Of a stretch of 42,989 nucleotides of DNA, positions 36,116-42,989 are shown one piece after another. This DNA is from Candidatus Bacteroides merdigallinarum. Lineage in GTDB: Bacteria; Bacteroidota; Bacteroidia; Bacteroidales; Bacteroidaceae. Position 1 is the stretch's first letter. Each line of letters begins with the position of its first letter. The translations under genes and the position numbers were made by a program. The notes under the pieces are model-generated. The model was not told where the DNA came from and did no database searches. It worked only from the letters and a program-made list of their open reading frames with translations. The stretch covers positions 1-42,989 of the forward strand of contig DXBX01000015.1 of NCBI GenBank assembly GCA_019116285.1, read 5' to 3'.

Positions 36116-36164
36116 CCGCGAGCACGAGCAGCGGTATCCGCGAGCACGAGCGGCGATACCCGCG
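36116..36164. repeat. Degenerate 22-bp tandem array (CCGCGAGCACGAGC core)
   Basis: CCGCGAGCACGAGC begins at 36116 and 36138, and CCGCG again at 36160, a 22-base period. A related CCGCGAGAGCAG lies out of register at 36078. It is in the region between the divergent B12 operon promoter and the DUF1573 gene. Confidence 0.6.
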
Positions 36165-36250
36165 TACAGACACAGCCATATCCCTGCCCGAAAGCAGCAA
36201 AAAGGCCGATTTTGCCGCCCCCTATATTAGGCTTTTTCGTCGGAAATCCC

Positions 36251-36258
36251 TACTTTTG
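36251..36258 (+). promoter_or_regulatory. -7 element for the DUF1573 gene
   Basis: TACTTTTG matches TAnnTTTG and lies 22 bases before the ATG at 36281. A -33 word was not clear. Confidence 0.6.
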
Positions 36259-36280
36259 TAGGGCTAATCAGACAGAAACG

Positions 36281-37360
36281 ATGAAAAGACTTTTAATCCT
36301 CTTATACGCAACGGCTTGCTGGACGGGAACCGCCGCCGCGCAGGCCCGCTTCACTTCGAACACCGAGGAACACCGCTTCGGCCAGATCGAATGGAAACAA
36401 CCCGTCACGGCGGAATATGTCATCACCAATTCGGGCGACCGGCCCCTGGTGCTGAGCGAGGTGGAACCGGATTGTGCCTGCACCGTGGCCCAATGGACGC
36501 AAAGCCCCATCGCCCCGGGCGAAAAAGGAACTATCCGCGTGACCTTCGACGCCGAGGCACTGGGACATTTTTATAAATCGGTGGCCGTCTTCACCAACGC
36601 CGAGCCACACGTGGTCTACCTGAACCTGAGCGGCGAGGTGGTACGCGAGGTCAGGGACTTCAGCCGCACGCATCCCTATCTCATCGGGGACATCCGCCTG
36701 GACCGCGACGCCCTCGACTTCCCCGACGCACATCACGGCGAGCGCCCCACCCTGCAACTAGGCGTAGCCAATCTCTCCGGCCAAGCCTACGAGCCCATAC
36801 TGATGCACCTGCCACCCTATCTGACGGCCGAGGCCGAGCCTGCCGTCCTGCAACCCGGCGAGAAGGGCGTCATCCGCCTGACCCTCGACACGGAGCGGCT
36901 GACCGACCTGGGCCTGACGCAGACCTCGGTCTACCTCTCGCGCTTCACGGGTGACAAGGTGGGCGAGGAGAACGAGCTGCCTCTCTCCGCCGTGCTGCTG
37001 CCCGACTTTTCCGGCCTGTCGGAGGCGGAACTGGCCCAAGCGCCCGCCGTCAGCCTCTCCATGGACCGGATAGACCTGAGCGAAGTCTTGGCACACAAGC
37101 GTAAGGCCAAGGCAGACGTAACGGTGACCAACACGGGCAAGTCGCCCCTGCATATCAACAAGCTGCAGGTATTCCACCCCGCCGTGGGCGTGCAGCTGAA
37201 GAAGAGCGTGTTGCAGCCCGGCGAATCGACCCGCCTGCGCATCACGGTCACCAAACGGGGCATCGGCCGCCACCGGCGCCACCTGCGCGTACTGATGATT
37301 ACCAACGACCCGGCCCGGCCGAAGATGGAAATCAACATCACCGCGGCGAAGCGCCCCTGA
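36281..37360 (+). CDS. DUF1573 family exported protein
   Basis: A 359-residue secreted or periplasmic protein: signal peptide (MKRLLILLYATACWTGTAAAQA), then two or three Ig-like beta domains. The first (about 25-125) is a DUF1573 domain with the hallmark GDRPLVLSEVEPDCACTVAQ and PGEKGTIRVTFD. The last (about 260-355) again shows TNTGKSPLHINKLQV and PGESTRLRITVTK. DUF1573 proteins are common in Bacteroidota and structurally resemble ASH/MSP domains; function is unknown. The frame is open far upstream over the B12 promoter and riboswitch, so 36281 is chosen from the signal peptide and promoter. Confidence 0.88.
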   Translation: MKRLLILLYATACWTGTAAAQARFTSNTEEHRFGQIEWKQPVTAEYVITNSGDRPLVLSEVEPDCACTVAQWTQSPIAPGEKGTIRVTFDAEALGHFYKSVAVFTNAEPHVVYLNLSGEVVREVRDFSRTHPYLIGDIRLDRDALDFPDAHHGERPTLQLGVANLSGQAYEPILMHLPPYLTAEAEPAVLQPGEKGVIRLTLDTERLTDLGLTQTSVYLSRFTGDKVGEENELPLSAVLLPDFSGLSEAELAQAPAVSLSMDRIDLSEVLAHKRKAKADVTVTNTGKSPLHINKLQVFHPAVGVQLKKSVLQPGESTRLRITVTKRGIGRHRRHLRVLMITNDPARPKMEINITAAKRP

Positions 37361-37395
37361 TTCTTCATTATTCATTTTTAATTTTACATTCAACC

Positions 37396-38493
37396 ATGGA
37401 GCATCCCGAGAACAACGACACCTACAAAGGCCTGACCGTCAACGCAGGCATCGAGCAACCGGCGTCCGTCAACCCCTACCTGAAGCATCGGCACAAACGG
37501 CGCGAGCTCTCCGTGGCGGACTATGTGGACGGCATCATCAAGGGCGACGTCACCATCCTCAGCCGGGCCGTCACCTTGGTAGAGAGTGTCCGGCCCGAAC
37601 ACCAGGCCATCGCCCAGGAAGTGATAGAGAAATGCCTGCCCTACTCCGGGGCCTCCATCCGCGTGGGCATCAGCGGCGTGCCCGGTGCCGGCAAGAGCAC
37701 CAGCATCGACGTCTTCGGCCTGCACGTGCTGGAGCAGTATGGCGGCAAGCTGGCCGTCCTGGCCATCGACCCCAGCAGCGAGCGCAGCAAGGGCAGCATC
37801 CTGGGAGACAAGACCCGCATGGAGCGGCTGGCCGTGCATCCCAAGTCGTTCATACGCCCCAGCCCCTCGGCAGGCTCGCTGGGCGGCGTGGCGCGCAAGA
37901 CGAGGGAGACCATCGTGCTGTGCGAGGCCGCCGGCTTCGACAAGATCTTCGTGGAGACCGTGGGCGTGGGACAGAGCGAGACGGCCGTGCACAGCATGGT
38001 GGACTTCTTCCTCCTCATCCAGCTGGCGGGCACGGGCGACGAACTGCAGGGAATCAAGCGCGGCATCATGGAGATGGCGGACGGCATTGTCATCAATAAA
38101 GCCGACGGAGACAACCTGGAGCGCGCCAAACTGGCCGCCAACCAGTTCCGCAACGCGCTGCACCTCTTCCCCACCCCGGAGAGCGGCTGGACGCCCCAGG
38201 TCTTAACCTACTCGGGCTTCTACAACCTGGGCGTGAAGGAAATCTGGGATATGGTTTATGAATACATCGACTTCGTGAAGGCCAACGGCTACTTCGACTA
38301 CCGGCGCAACGAGCAGAGCAAGTATTGGATGTACGAAACCATCAACGAGCACCTGCGGGACAGCTTCTACCATAACCCGCGTATTGAAGCCCTGCTGGGC
38401 GAGAAGGAGGCGCGCGTCCTGCAAGGCGACCTGACCTCGTTCACCGCTGCCCGGCAACTGCTGGACACGTATTATGAAGAACTAAAGAAATGA
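37396..38493 (+). CDS. meaB: Methylmalonyl-CoA mutase-associated GTPase MeaB
   Basis: A 365-residue G3E-family GTPase. Walker A is GVPGAGKST (94-102), a metal-binding segment DPSSERSKGSILGDKTRM follows, then switch II (VETVGVGQSE) and the guanine-specific NKAD. It gates adenosylcobalamin loading and protects methylmalonyl-CoA mutase. It lies 35 bases after the DUF1573 gene and overlaps the ATPase gene by 4 bases. Position beside a B12 uptake operon links cofactor import with the enzyme that uses it; the mutase genes are not in the window. Confidence 0.95.
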   Translation: MEHPENNDTYKGLTVNAGIEQPASVNPYLKHRHKRRELSVADYVDGIIKGDVTILSRAVTLVESVRPEHQAIAQEVIEKCLPYSGASIRVGISGVPGAGKSTSIDVFGLHVLEQYGGKLAVLAIDPSSERSKGSILGDKTRMERLAVHPKSFIRPSPSAGSLGGVARKTRETIVLCEAAGFDKIFVETVGVGQSETAVHSMVDFFLLIQLAGTGDELQGIKRGIMEMADGIVINKADGDNLERAKLAANQFRNALHLFPTPESGWTPQVLTYSGFYNLGVKEIWDMVYEYIDFVKANGYFDYRRNEQSKYWMYETINEHLRDSFYHNPRIEALLGEKEARVLQGDLTSFTAARQLLDTYYEELKK

Positions 38494-39320
38494 CGACTAT
38501 GGAAATCCAAGCAAAGTATATCCGCCGCATCGAGATACACGGACTGTGGCACCGCTATGACATCGCCTGGGATCTCCGCCCGGACGTCAACATCCTGGCG
38601 GGCGTCAACGGCGTGGGCAAGACCACCATCCTGAACCGCTCCGTCAGCTACCTGGAACAGACCACGGGCGAGGTGAAGAGCGAGATGAAGAACGGCGTGC
38701 GCGTCCTCTTCGACAACCCGCAGGCCACCTACATCCCCTACGATGTCATCCGCAGCTACGACCGTCCGCTGGTGACGGGCGACTTCACCGCCCGCATGGC
38801 CGACCCCGAAGTGCGCTCCGAACTGGACTGGCAACTCTACCTGCTGCAACGCCGCTACCTGGACTACCAGGTGAACGTGGGCAACCGGATGATAGAGCTG
38901 CTGAGCGGCACGGACGAGCAACGCGCCCAGGCCCCTGCCCTGTCCGAACCGAAGCGCAGGTTCCAGGACCTGATAGACGGCCTCTTTGCCTACACGGGCA
39001 AGAAGATGGACCGCAAATGTAACGACATTGTCTTCCTGCAAGGCGATGAACGCCTCTCGCCCTACAAGCTCTCTTCCGGCGAGAAGCAGATGCTGGTCAT
39101 CCTGCTGACGGTGCTGGTGCGCGATGGCAGCCACTGCGTCCTCTTCATGGACGAGCCGGAAGCCTCGCTCCACGTGGACTGGCAGCAGAAGCTCATCGGC
39201 ATGATACGCGAGCTGAACCCCAACCTGCAACTCATCCTCACCACCCACTCGCCCGCCGTCATCATGGAGGGCTGGCTGGACGCCGTGACCGAGGTGAGCG
39301 AGATAGCCACCCCCCTATAA
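38490..39320 (+). CDS. OLD/ABC-type AAA ATPase paired with DUF4435 protein
   Basis: A 276-residue ATPase with Walker A GVNGVGKTT (38-46), ABC-like signature LSSGEKQ (194-200), Walker B VLFMDEPEASLH (217-228) and H-loop LTTHSPAV (H253). The insertion between Walker A and signature (about 50-190) is helical and of moderate length. These features fit the ABC-type ATPases of the OLD/RecF/AriA class. It overlaps meaB by ATGA, and the DUF4435 gene follows after 9 bases, so the three are co-translated. AriA of PARIS has the same domain order and the same DUF4435 neighbour but is notably longer, so this is PARIS-like in organisation only. A second ATG at 38499 is possible. Confidence 0.85.
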   Translation: MTTMEIQAKYIRRIEIHGLWHRYDIAWDLRPDVNILAGVNGVGKTTILNRSVSYLEQTTGEVKSEMKNGVRVLFDNPQATYIPYDVIRSYDRPLVTGDFTARMADPEVRSELDWQLYLLQRRYLDYQVNVGNRMIELLSGTDEQRAQAPALSEPKRRFQDLIDGLFAYTGKKMDRKCNDIVFLQGDERLSPYKLSSGEKQMLVILLTVLVRDGSHCVLFMDEPEASLHVDWQQKLIGMIRELNPNLQLILTTHSPAVIMEGWLDAVTEVSEIATPL

Positions 39321-39329
39321 CCGCCGCCT

Positions 39330-40346
39330 ATGTCTACCCTGCGACATAACCTGACCTCCGCCTACCTGGACGCCGCCCGCCGCCTCGCCCCCAAAAAGCG
39401 ACGCAGACGCATCGTGGCCTATGTGGAGAGCTACGACGACGTGGCCTTCTGGCGCACGCTCCTGGCCGAGTTCGAGGACGACACGCGCTACTTCCAGGTG
39501 ATGCTGCCCTCGTCCACCAGCCTGGCCAAGGGCAAGAAGATGGTGCTGATGAACACGCTGAACACCGAGGAACTGGGCCACAGCCTCATCGCCTGCGTGG
39601 ACAGCGACTACGACTTCCTGCTGCAGGGCGCCACCCGCACGTCGCGCAAGATAAACAACAGTCCCTACATCTTCCAGACCTACGGCTACGCCATCGAGAG
39701 CTTCCAATGCTACGCCGAGAGCCTGCACGAAGTCTGCGTGCAAGCCACGCTGAACGACCGCATCATCGTGGACCTGCCCGCCTTCCTGCAACGGTTCTCC
39801 CAGATAGCCTACCCGCTCTTTCTGTGGAACATTTGGTTCTACCGGCAGCGCGACACGGACACCTTCCCGATGTACGACTTCAACGCCTGCGTCCGCCTGG
39901 AGGACTTCAGCCTGAAGCATCCCAACCAGTGCCTGGAGCAGATGAAGGAGACCGTGGCCGCCAAATTGGCCGAGCTGCGCGAACTCTATCCCGAATACAT
40001 CCCCCGGGTGAAAGCCCTGGGCGAGGAACTGACCGCGCTGGGACTGACGCCGGACACCACCTATCTGTATATACAGGGCCATCACCTGATGGACGGCGTG
40101 GTGCTGCGCCTGCTCACCCCCATCTGCACCCAGCTGCGCCGCGAACGCGAACAGGAAATCAAACGCCTGGCCGAACACAGCGCCCAGTTCCACAACGAAC
40201 TGACGGGCTACGAGAACAGCCAGGTCAGCGTACAGCTGATGCTGAAGAAGAACAGCAACTATAAGGACCTCTTCCTCTACCAGTGGATCAGGGAAGACCT
40301 GCAACGCTTCCTGGACGGGGAAAAGGAGGAGGCAACGTCACCTTAA
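39330..40346 (+). CDS. DUF4435 (Toprim-like) protein
   Basis: A 338-residue protein with the DUF4435 pattern: IVAYVESYDDVAFWRTLL (28-45; E33 as the Toprim-type glutamate), then CVDSDYDFLL (89-98; D91, D93, D95 as the DxD metal motif), and YGYAIESFQCY (118-128). The C-terminal half is helical and shows no known domain. In PARIS the DUF4435 protein AriB is the effector released from the ATPase AriA upon infection. Whether this copy cuts nucleic acid is unknown. It is preceded by the ATPase gene and followed by a 23-bp tandem array. Confidence 0.83.
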   Translation: MSTLRHNLTSAYLDAARRLAPKKRRRRIVAYVESYDDVAFWRTLLAEFEDDTRYFQVMLPSSTSLAKGKKMVLMNTLNTEELGHSLIACVDSDYDFLLQGATRTSRKINNSPYIFQTYGYAIESFQCYAESLHEVCVQATLNDRIIVDLPAFLQRFSQIAYPLFLWNIWFYRQRDTDTFPMYDFNACVRLEDFSLKHPNQCLEQMKETVAAKLAELRELYPEYIPRVKALGEELTALGLTPDTTYLYIQGHHLMDGVVLRLLTPICTQLRREREQEIKRLAEHSAQFHNELTGYENSQVSVQLMLKKNSNYKDLFLYQWIREDLQRFLDGEKEEATSP

Positions 40347-40358
40347 CAGGTGGCACAC

Positions 40359-40496
40359 CGTCAGATTACTATCTGAAGCATCGTCAGATTACTATCTGAA
40401 GCATCGTCAGATTACTATCTGAAGCATCGTCAGATTACTATCTGAAACACCGTCAGATTACTATCTGAAACGCTGTCAGATTACTATCTGGAACAT
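40359..40496. repeat. Six-unit 23-bp tandem array of mini-hairpins
   Basis: Units begin at 40359, 40382, 40405, 40428, 40451 and 40474. The first three are identical; the others differ only in the last few bases or at the first base. Each unit holds TCAGATTACTATCTGA, a 6-bp stem with a TACT loop. The array fills almost the whole gap between the DUF4435 stop and the MscS start (33 bases after its end). Confidence 0.95.
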
Positions 40497-40528
40497 TTTA
40501 ACAGGAAAACATAATCAACCGAAACCGT

Positions 40529-41740
40529 ATGGAAATACTGAACGCCATCAAAAGACTGCTCATCGCCTGGGGCATCGCCCCGGACACCGCCGACACGCTG
40601 GACCACTTCCTGGCCTTCGCCCTGCTGATACTCATCGCCCTGGCCGCCGACCAAATCTGCCGCCGTGTGGTACTGAAGGCCGTGGCGCAACTGGTCAAGA
40701 AGACCAAGGCCACGTGGGACGACATAGTGTTCGACCACAAGGTGATGGTGCGCCTCAGCCACATCGTGGTGCCGCTCATCGTCTACCTCTTCACGCCCGT
40801 GGCCTTTGCCGACACCAACGCCGCCACGGTGAGCCTCGTGCAACGCATCTGCACGGTGTTCATCATCCTCTCGCTGCTGTTCTTCGGACACGCCTTCATG
40901 GGAGCGGTCTACACGGTGTATAGCGAGACGGGCCGCTACCGCAACCGCCCGCTCAAGGGACTGGTGCAGACGGTGCAGGTGCTCATCTGGCTGGTGGGCA
41001 TCATCGTCATCATCGGCGAACTGACGGACCAGAACCCGCTGAACCTGTTGGCCAGTCTGGGTGCGATGTCCGCCGTACTGATGCTGGTGTTCAAGGACAC
41101 CATCATGGGCTTCGTGAGCGGTATACAACTCTCTGCCAACAACATGCTGAAGGTGGGCGACTGGATCAAGATGCCCAAATATGGCGTGGACGGCACGGTG
41201 ACGGAGGTGACGCTCAACACCGTCAAGGTGCGCAACTGGGACAACACCGTGGCCACCCTGCCGCCCTACCTGCTGGTGAGCGATTCGTTCGAGAACTGGA
41301 ACGCCATGCGCGAGAGTGGCGGACGGCGCATCAAGCGCAGCATCAACATCGACATCCGCAGCGTCCGCTTCTGCACGCCGGAGATGCTGGCCAAGTATCG
41401 CCAGATGCCCCTGCTGAAGGACTTCTTCGAGAACCCGCACCCCGAACCGCTGACCAACCTGGGCGTGCTCCGCGCCTACCTCGTGGCCTACCTGCGCTCG
41501 CTGCCCGTGGTGAACACTGACCTGCACTGCATGGTGCGCCAGCTGCAACCCACGGAGCACGGCATCCCGCTGGAGCTGTATTTCTTCTCGCGCATCAAGG
41601 AGTGGGTGCCCTACGAGGGCGTGCAGTCTGATGTCTTTGACTATGTGCTGGCCATCGTGCCTAAGTTCGACCTGCGGATTTACCAAGCGCCCAGCGGAGA
41701 GGATATCCGGACACTCACCGGAACCGGAAATCAGCGATAA
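40529..41740 (+). CDS. MscS-family mechanosensitive channel (YbdG-like)
   Basis: A 403-residue channel. Five membrane segments are seen (about 25-45, 72-92, 103-128, 148-168, 175-196). The last is the pore helix with the Gly/Ala pattern LLASLGAMSAVLMLVFKDT, followed by the MscS beta-domain (VGDWIKMPKYGVDGTVTEVT) and a long C-terminal domain. A C-terminal part larger than in E. coli MscS suggests the YbdG/MscM group. It would release solutes under membrane tension. Its 3' end overlaps the convergent phosphoesterase gene by 26 bases. Confidence 0.9.
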   Translation: MEILNAIKRLLIAWGIAPDTADTLDHFLAFALLILIALAADQICRRVVLKAVAQLVKKTKATWDDIVFDHKVMVRLSHIVVPLIVYLFTPVAFADTNAATVSLVQRICTVFIILSLLFFGHAFMGAVYTVYSETGRYRNRPLKGLVQTVQVLIWLVGIIVIIGELTDQNPLNLLASLGAMSAVLMLVFKDTIMGFVSGIQLSANNMLKVGDWIKMPKYGVDGTVTEVTLNTVKVRNWDNTVATLPPYLLVSDSFENWNAMRESGGRRIKRSINIDIRSVRFCTPEMLAKYRQMPLLKDFFENPHPEPLTNLGVLRAYLVAYLRSLPVVNTDLHCMVRQLQPTEHGIPLELYFFSRIKEWVPYEGVQSDVFDYVLAIVPKFDLRIYQAPSGEDIRTLTGTGNQR

Positions 41741-42803
41741 CCATCTCGCTGTCCGTCCCAATGCGGAAAGGCGGCCCCCACAATCCCAGTCCCGATGACA
41801 CATAGACCTGCGTCTTTCCCCAATGCCCGTAACCGTGGTCTTGCCGATAGATGGCACCGGTGACCAGGCTCAACGGCCAGACTTGTCCGGCGTGCGTATG
41901 TCCGCACAGCTCGAAGTCTGCACCGGCATCGGACGCCTGCTGCAACTCCTCGTCATAGGGCTGATGGTCCAGCACCAGAATGGGGCGTGAGGGGTCGGCC
42001 CGACGGATAAGGTCACCCGCCCGAAGGCGACGACGGTTGCTGCGGTCGTCCCGGCCTACAATCTGTATCCCGGGCAGCGTGACGATGCTGTCCCGCAACA
42101 GGCGGATGGGAGTGCGGCCGATGAACTCCTGACTCTCGCGGATGCCGCTGATGAACTCGTGATTGCCCGGCACCATATAGATGCCCATCGGAGCGTGCAA
42201 TTCGCTCAGTGCATCCTGCATCCGCTCCTGCCACAACGGCTTGAGAGACATATCTATCAGGTCGCCCGCTATCAGCACCAGGTCCGGACGGGCATCGTTA
42301 ATCATCTGCACATACCGCTCCAAGGCACGGCGGTTGTTGCCGTAGCCCAGGTGTACGTCGCTGACCAGCACGGCGCGCAGCTGCTTCGCTCCCTCCACGG
42401 GCTTGTCGATGTCTACCTGCAAGGTGCGCACGGCGGGATGACGGTAGTGCCAATAGCCATAGGACAGCAACAAGACCGTCAGTCCCACGCAGATAGCGAA
42501 GAGATAGGGAATGTGCACGCCGAAGAGACGGGGTAGCTGTCCCACCGCCAACAGCAACGTCAGGTAGAGCAGAGCCACGAGCCATCCCATGCTGAGTTGG
42601 TAGGCCCAATGCCCCACGAACGGCGTGAGGTGCCGACCCCGCAAGGCCATGAAACCGATGAAGGAAAGCGCCAACACCCAGAACACAAAGCCGAAAGCGA
42701 TACGCACCGCCATCGGACAGCCTTGCAAGGCCACGTGTCCGTTATAATACACCCACCCGTTAGCGCCCAGGTAGATGACTAATGCAATAAGGATGAACCA
42801 CAT
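41715..42803 (-). CDS. Membrane-anchored metallophosphoesterase
   Basis: A 362-residue protein with four N-terminal membrane segments (within residues 1-130) and a calcineurin-like phosphoesterase domain: VLVSDVHLGYGNN, IAGDLIDMS, VPGNHEFIS, LDHQPYDE and CGHTHAGQVWPL provide all five metal-binding blocks. The family hydrolyses phosphate esters or lipid-linked substrates such as UDP-diacylglucosamine; the actual substrate is unknown. A consensus -7 element at 42861-42868 would place the transcript start near 42854, which rules out the longer ATG at 42887 and supports 42803. Confidence 0.9.
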   Translation of the reverse strand: MWFILIALVIYLGANGWVYYNGHVALQGCPMAVRIAFGFVFWVLALSFIGFMALRGRHLTPFVGHWAYQLSMGWLVALLYLTLLLAVGQLPRLFGVHIPYLFAICVGLTVLLLSYGYWHYRHPAVRTLQVDIDKPVEGAKQLRAVLVSDVHLGYGNNRRALERYVQMINDARPDLVLIAGDLIDMSLKPLWQERMQDALSELHAPMGIYMVPGNHEFISGIRESQEFIGRTPIRLLRDSIVTLPGIQIVGRDDRSNRRRLRAGDLIRRADPSRPILVLDHQPYDEELQQASDAGADFELCGHTHAGQVWPLSLVTGAIYRQDHGYGHWGKTQVYVSSGLGLWGPPFRIGTDSEMVIADFRFR

Positions 42804-42860
42804 ATTCGTCTTGATAATCTTGATTTGCGGGCGCAATATTAGCAATAAAGCAGCGAATCG

Positions 42861-42868
42861 CAAAATTA
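42861..42868 (-). promoter_or_regulatory. -7 element for the metallophosphoesterase gene
   Basis: CAAAATTA on the plus strand is TAATTTTG on the minus strand, matching TAnnTTTG, about 58 bases upstream of the ATG at 42803. Confidence 0.5.
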
Positions 42869-42904
42869 GGCGGCGCAACGTTCTCATCTTTTACGTATTT
42901 TCCT

Positions 42905-42912
42905 TACTTTTG
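42905..42912 (+). promoter_or_regulatory. -7 element for the terminal plus-strand gene
   Basis: TACTTTTG matches TAnnTTTG and lies 23 bases before the ATG at 42936, divergent from the phosphoesterase promoter. Confidence 0.55.
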
Positions 42913-42935
42913 TGCCTCGGTAAACAGAGAGACTT

Positions 42936-42989
42936 ATGCGAAAGATCAACAAGAAATACCCCATCATCATCGGCGTGCTGCTGGCCGTG
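42936..42989 (+). CDS. N-terminus of an exported or membrane protein (cut by window end)
   Basis: Eighteen codons are present: MRKINKKYPIIIGVLLAV, a basic head followed by a hydrophobic signal anchor. The start resembles that of Bacteroidota S41-family carboxy-terminal processing proteases, but the fragment is too short to assign. The promoter upstream and the clear signal sequence make it a real gene start. Confidence 0.6.
   Translation, partial: MRKINKKYPIIIGVLLAV

Noticed and set aside
35786..36280. Upstream extension of the DUF1573 frame to an ATG at 35786
   Set aside because: It would run across the B12 riboswitch and the divergent promoter; the signal peptide and a consensus promoter place the start at 36281.
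40359..40496. CRISPR array
   Set aside because: Repeats are directly adjacent with no spacers, the period is 23 bases and no cas genes are near.
40484..41857. 457-codon minus-strand frame over mscS
   Set aside because: Antisense shadow of the channel gene; the His-rich translation has no domain.

Overview
The window reads as a piece of a Bacteroides-type chromosome (Bacteroidota, Bacteroidales). The evidence is an adjacent SusC/SusD pair, lipoproteins with a Bacteroides-style acidic export signal, a BtuG-type surface cobalamin lipoprotein, LytS/LytTR and YtxH/holin-like small proteins, and repeated promoters of the Bacteroidota form (TTTG, about 20 bases, TAnnTTTG). No tRNA, rRNA, CRISPR array, intact transposase or prophage was seen.

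Bases 1-9,100 are central sugar metabolism: the 3' end of a GH36 alpha-galactosidase, a tkt-rpiB-nudC minus-strand cluster, a galM / sugar transporter / galK operon, and a divergent manA. Together they take galactose released by the alpha-galactosidase into glycolysis and the non-oxidative pentose phosphate pathway. From 9,100 to 12,100 lies a small membrane-stress type operon (YtxH, holin-like, small basic protein), a SPOR-domain lipoprotein, and an accessory stretch flanked by two near-identical palindromic repeat elements. That stretch holds a HipB-like regulator broken by an in-frame stop. An orphan SusC/SusD pair follows (12,351-17,610), then an orphan DUF2442-HTH regulator with a clear operator, topB, and the convergent aroC/M20 dipeptidase unit.

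Bases 23,376-30,032 form one co-directional export and sensing unit: TolC-like outer membrane channel, MacA-like adaptor, MacB-like ATPase and permease, LytS-type sensor kinase and LytTR response regulator. Bases 30,119-36,022 (minus) hold a riboswitch-controlled vitamin B12 uptake operon, btuB-btuG-btuF-btuC, without the ATPase gene, followed by a small DUF4250 gene. The plus strand then carries a DUF1573 protein and meaB, the GTPase chaperone of B12-dependent methylmalonyl-CoA mutase. Overlapping meaB is a two-gene ABC-type ATPase / DUF4435 (Toprim-like) pair with the architecture of the PARIS anti-phage system. An MscS-type channel, a convergent membrane metallophosphoesterase and the start of one more gene end the window.

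The most unusual structural signal is a set of short tandem arrays in intergenic leaders (18,354; 26,823; 36,116; 40,359; and a two-copy case at 11,347). Their unit sequences are unrelated but all have a 22-23 base period, and several have palindromic cores.
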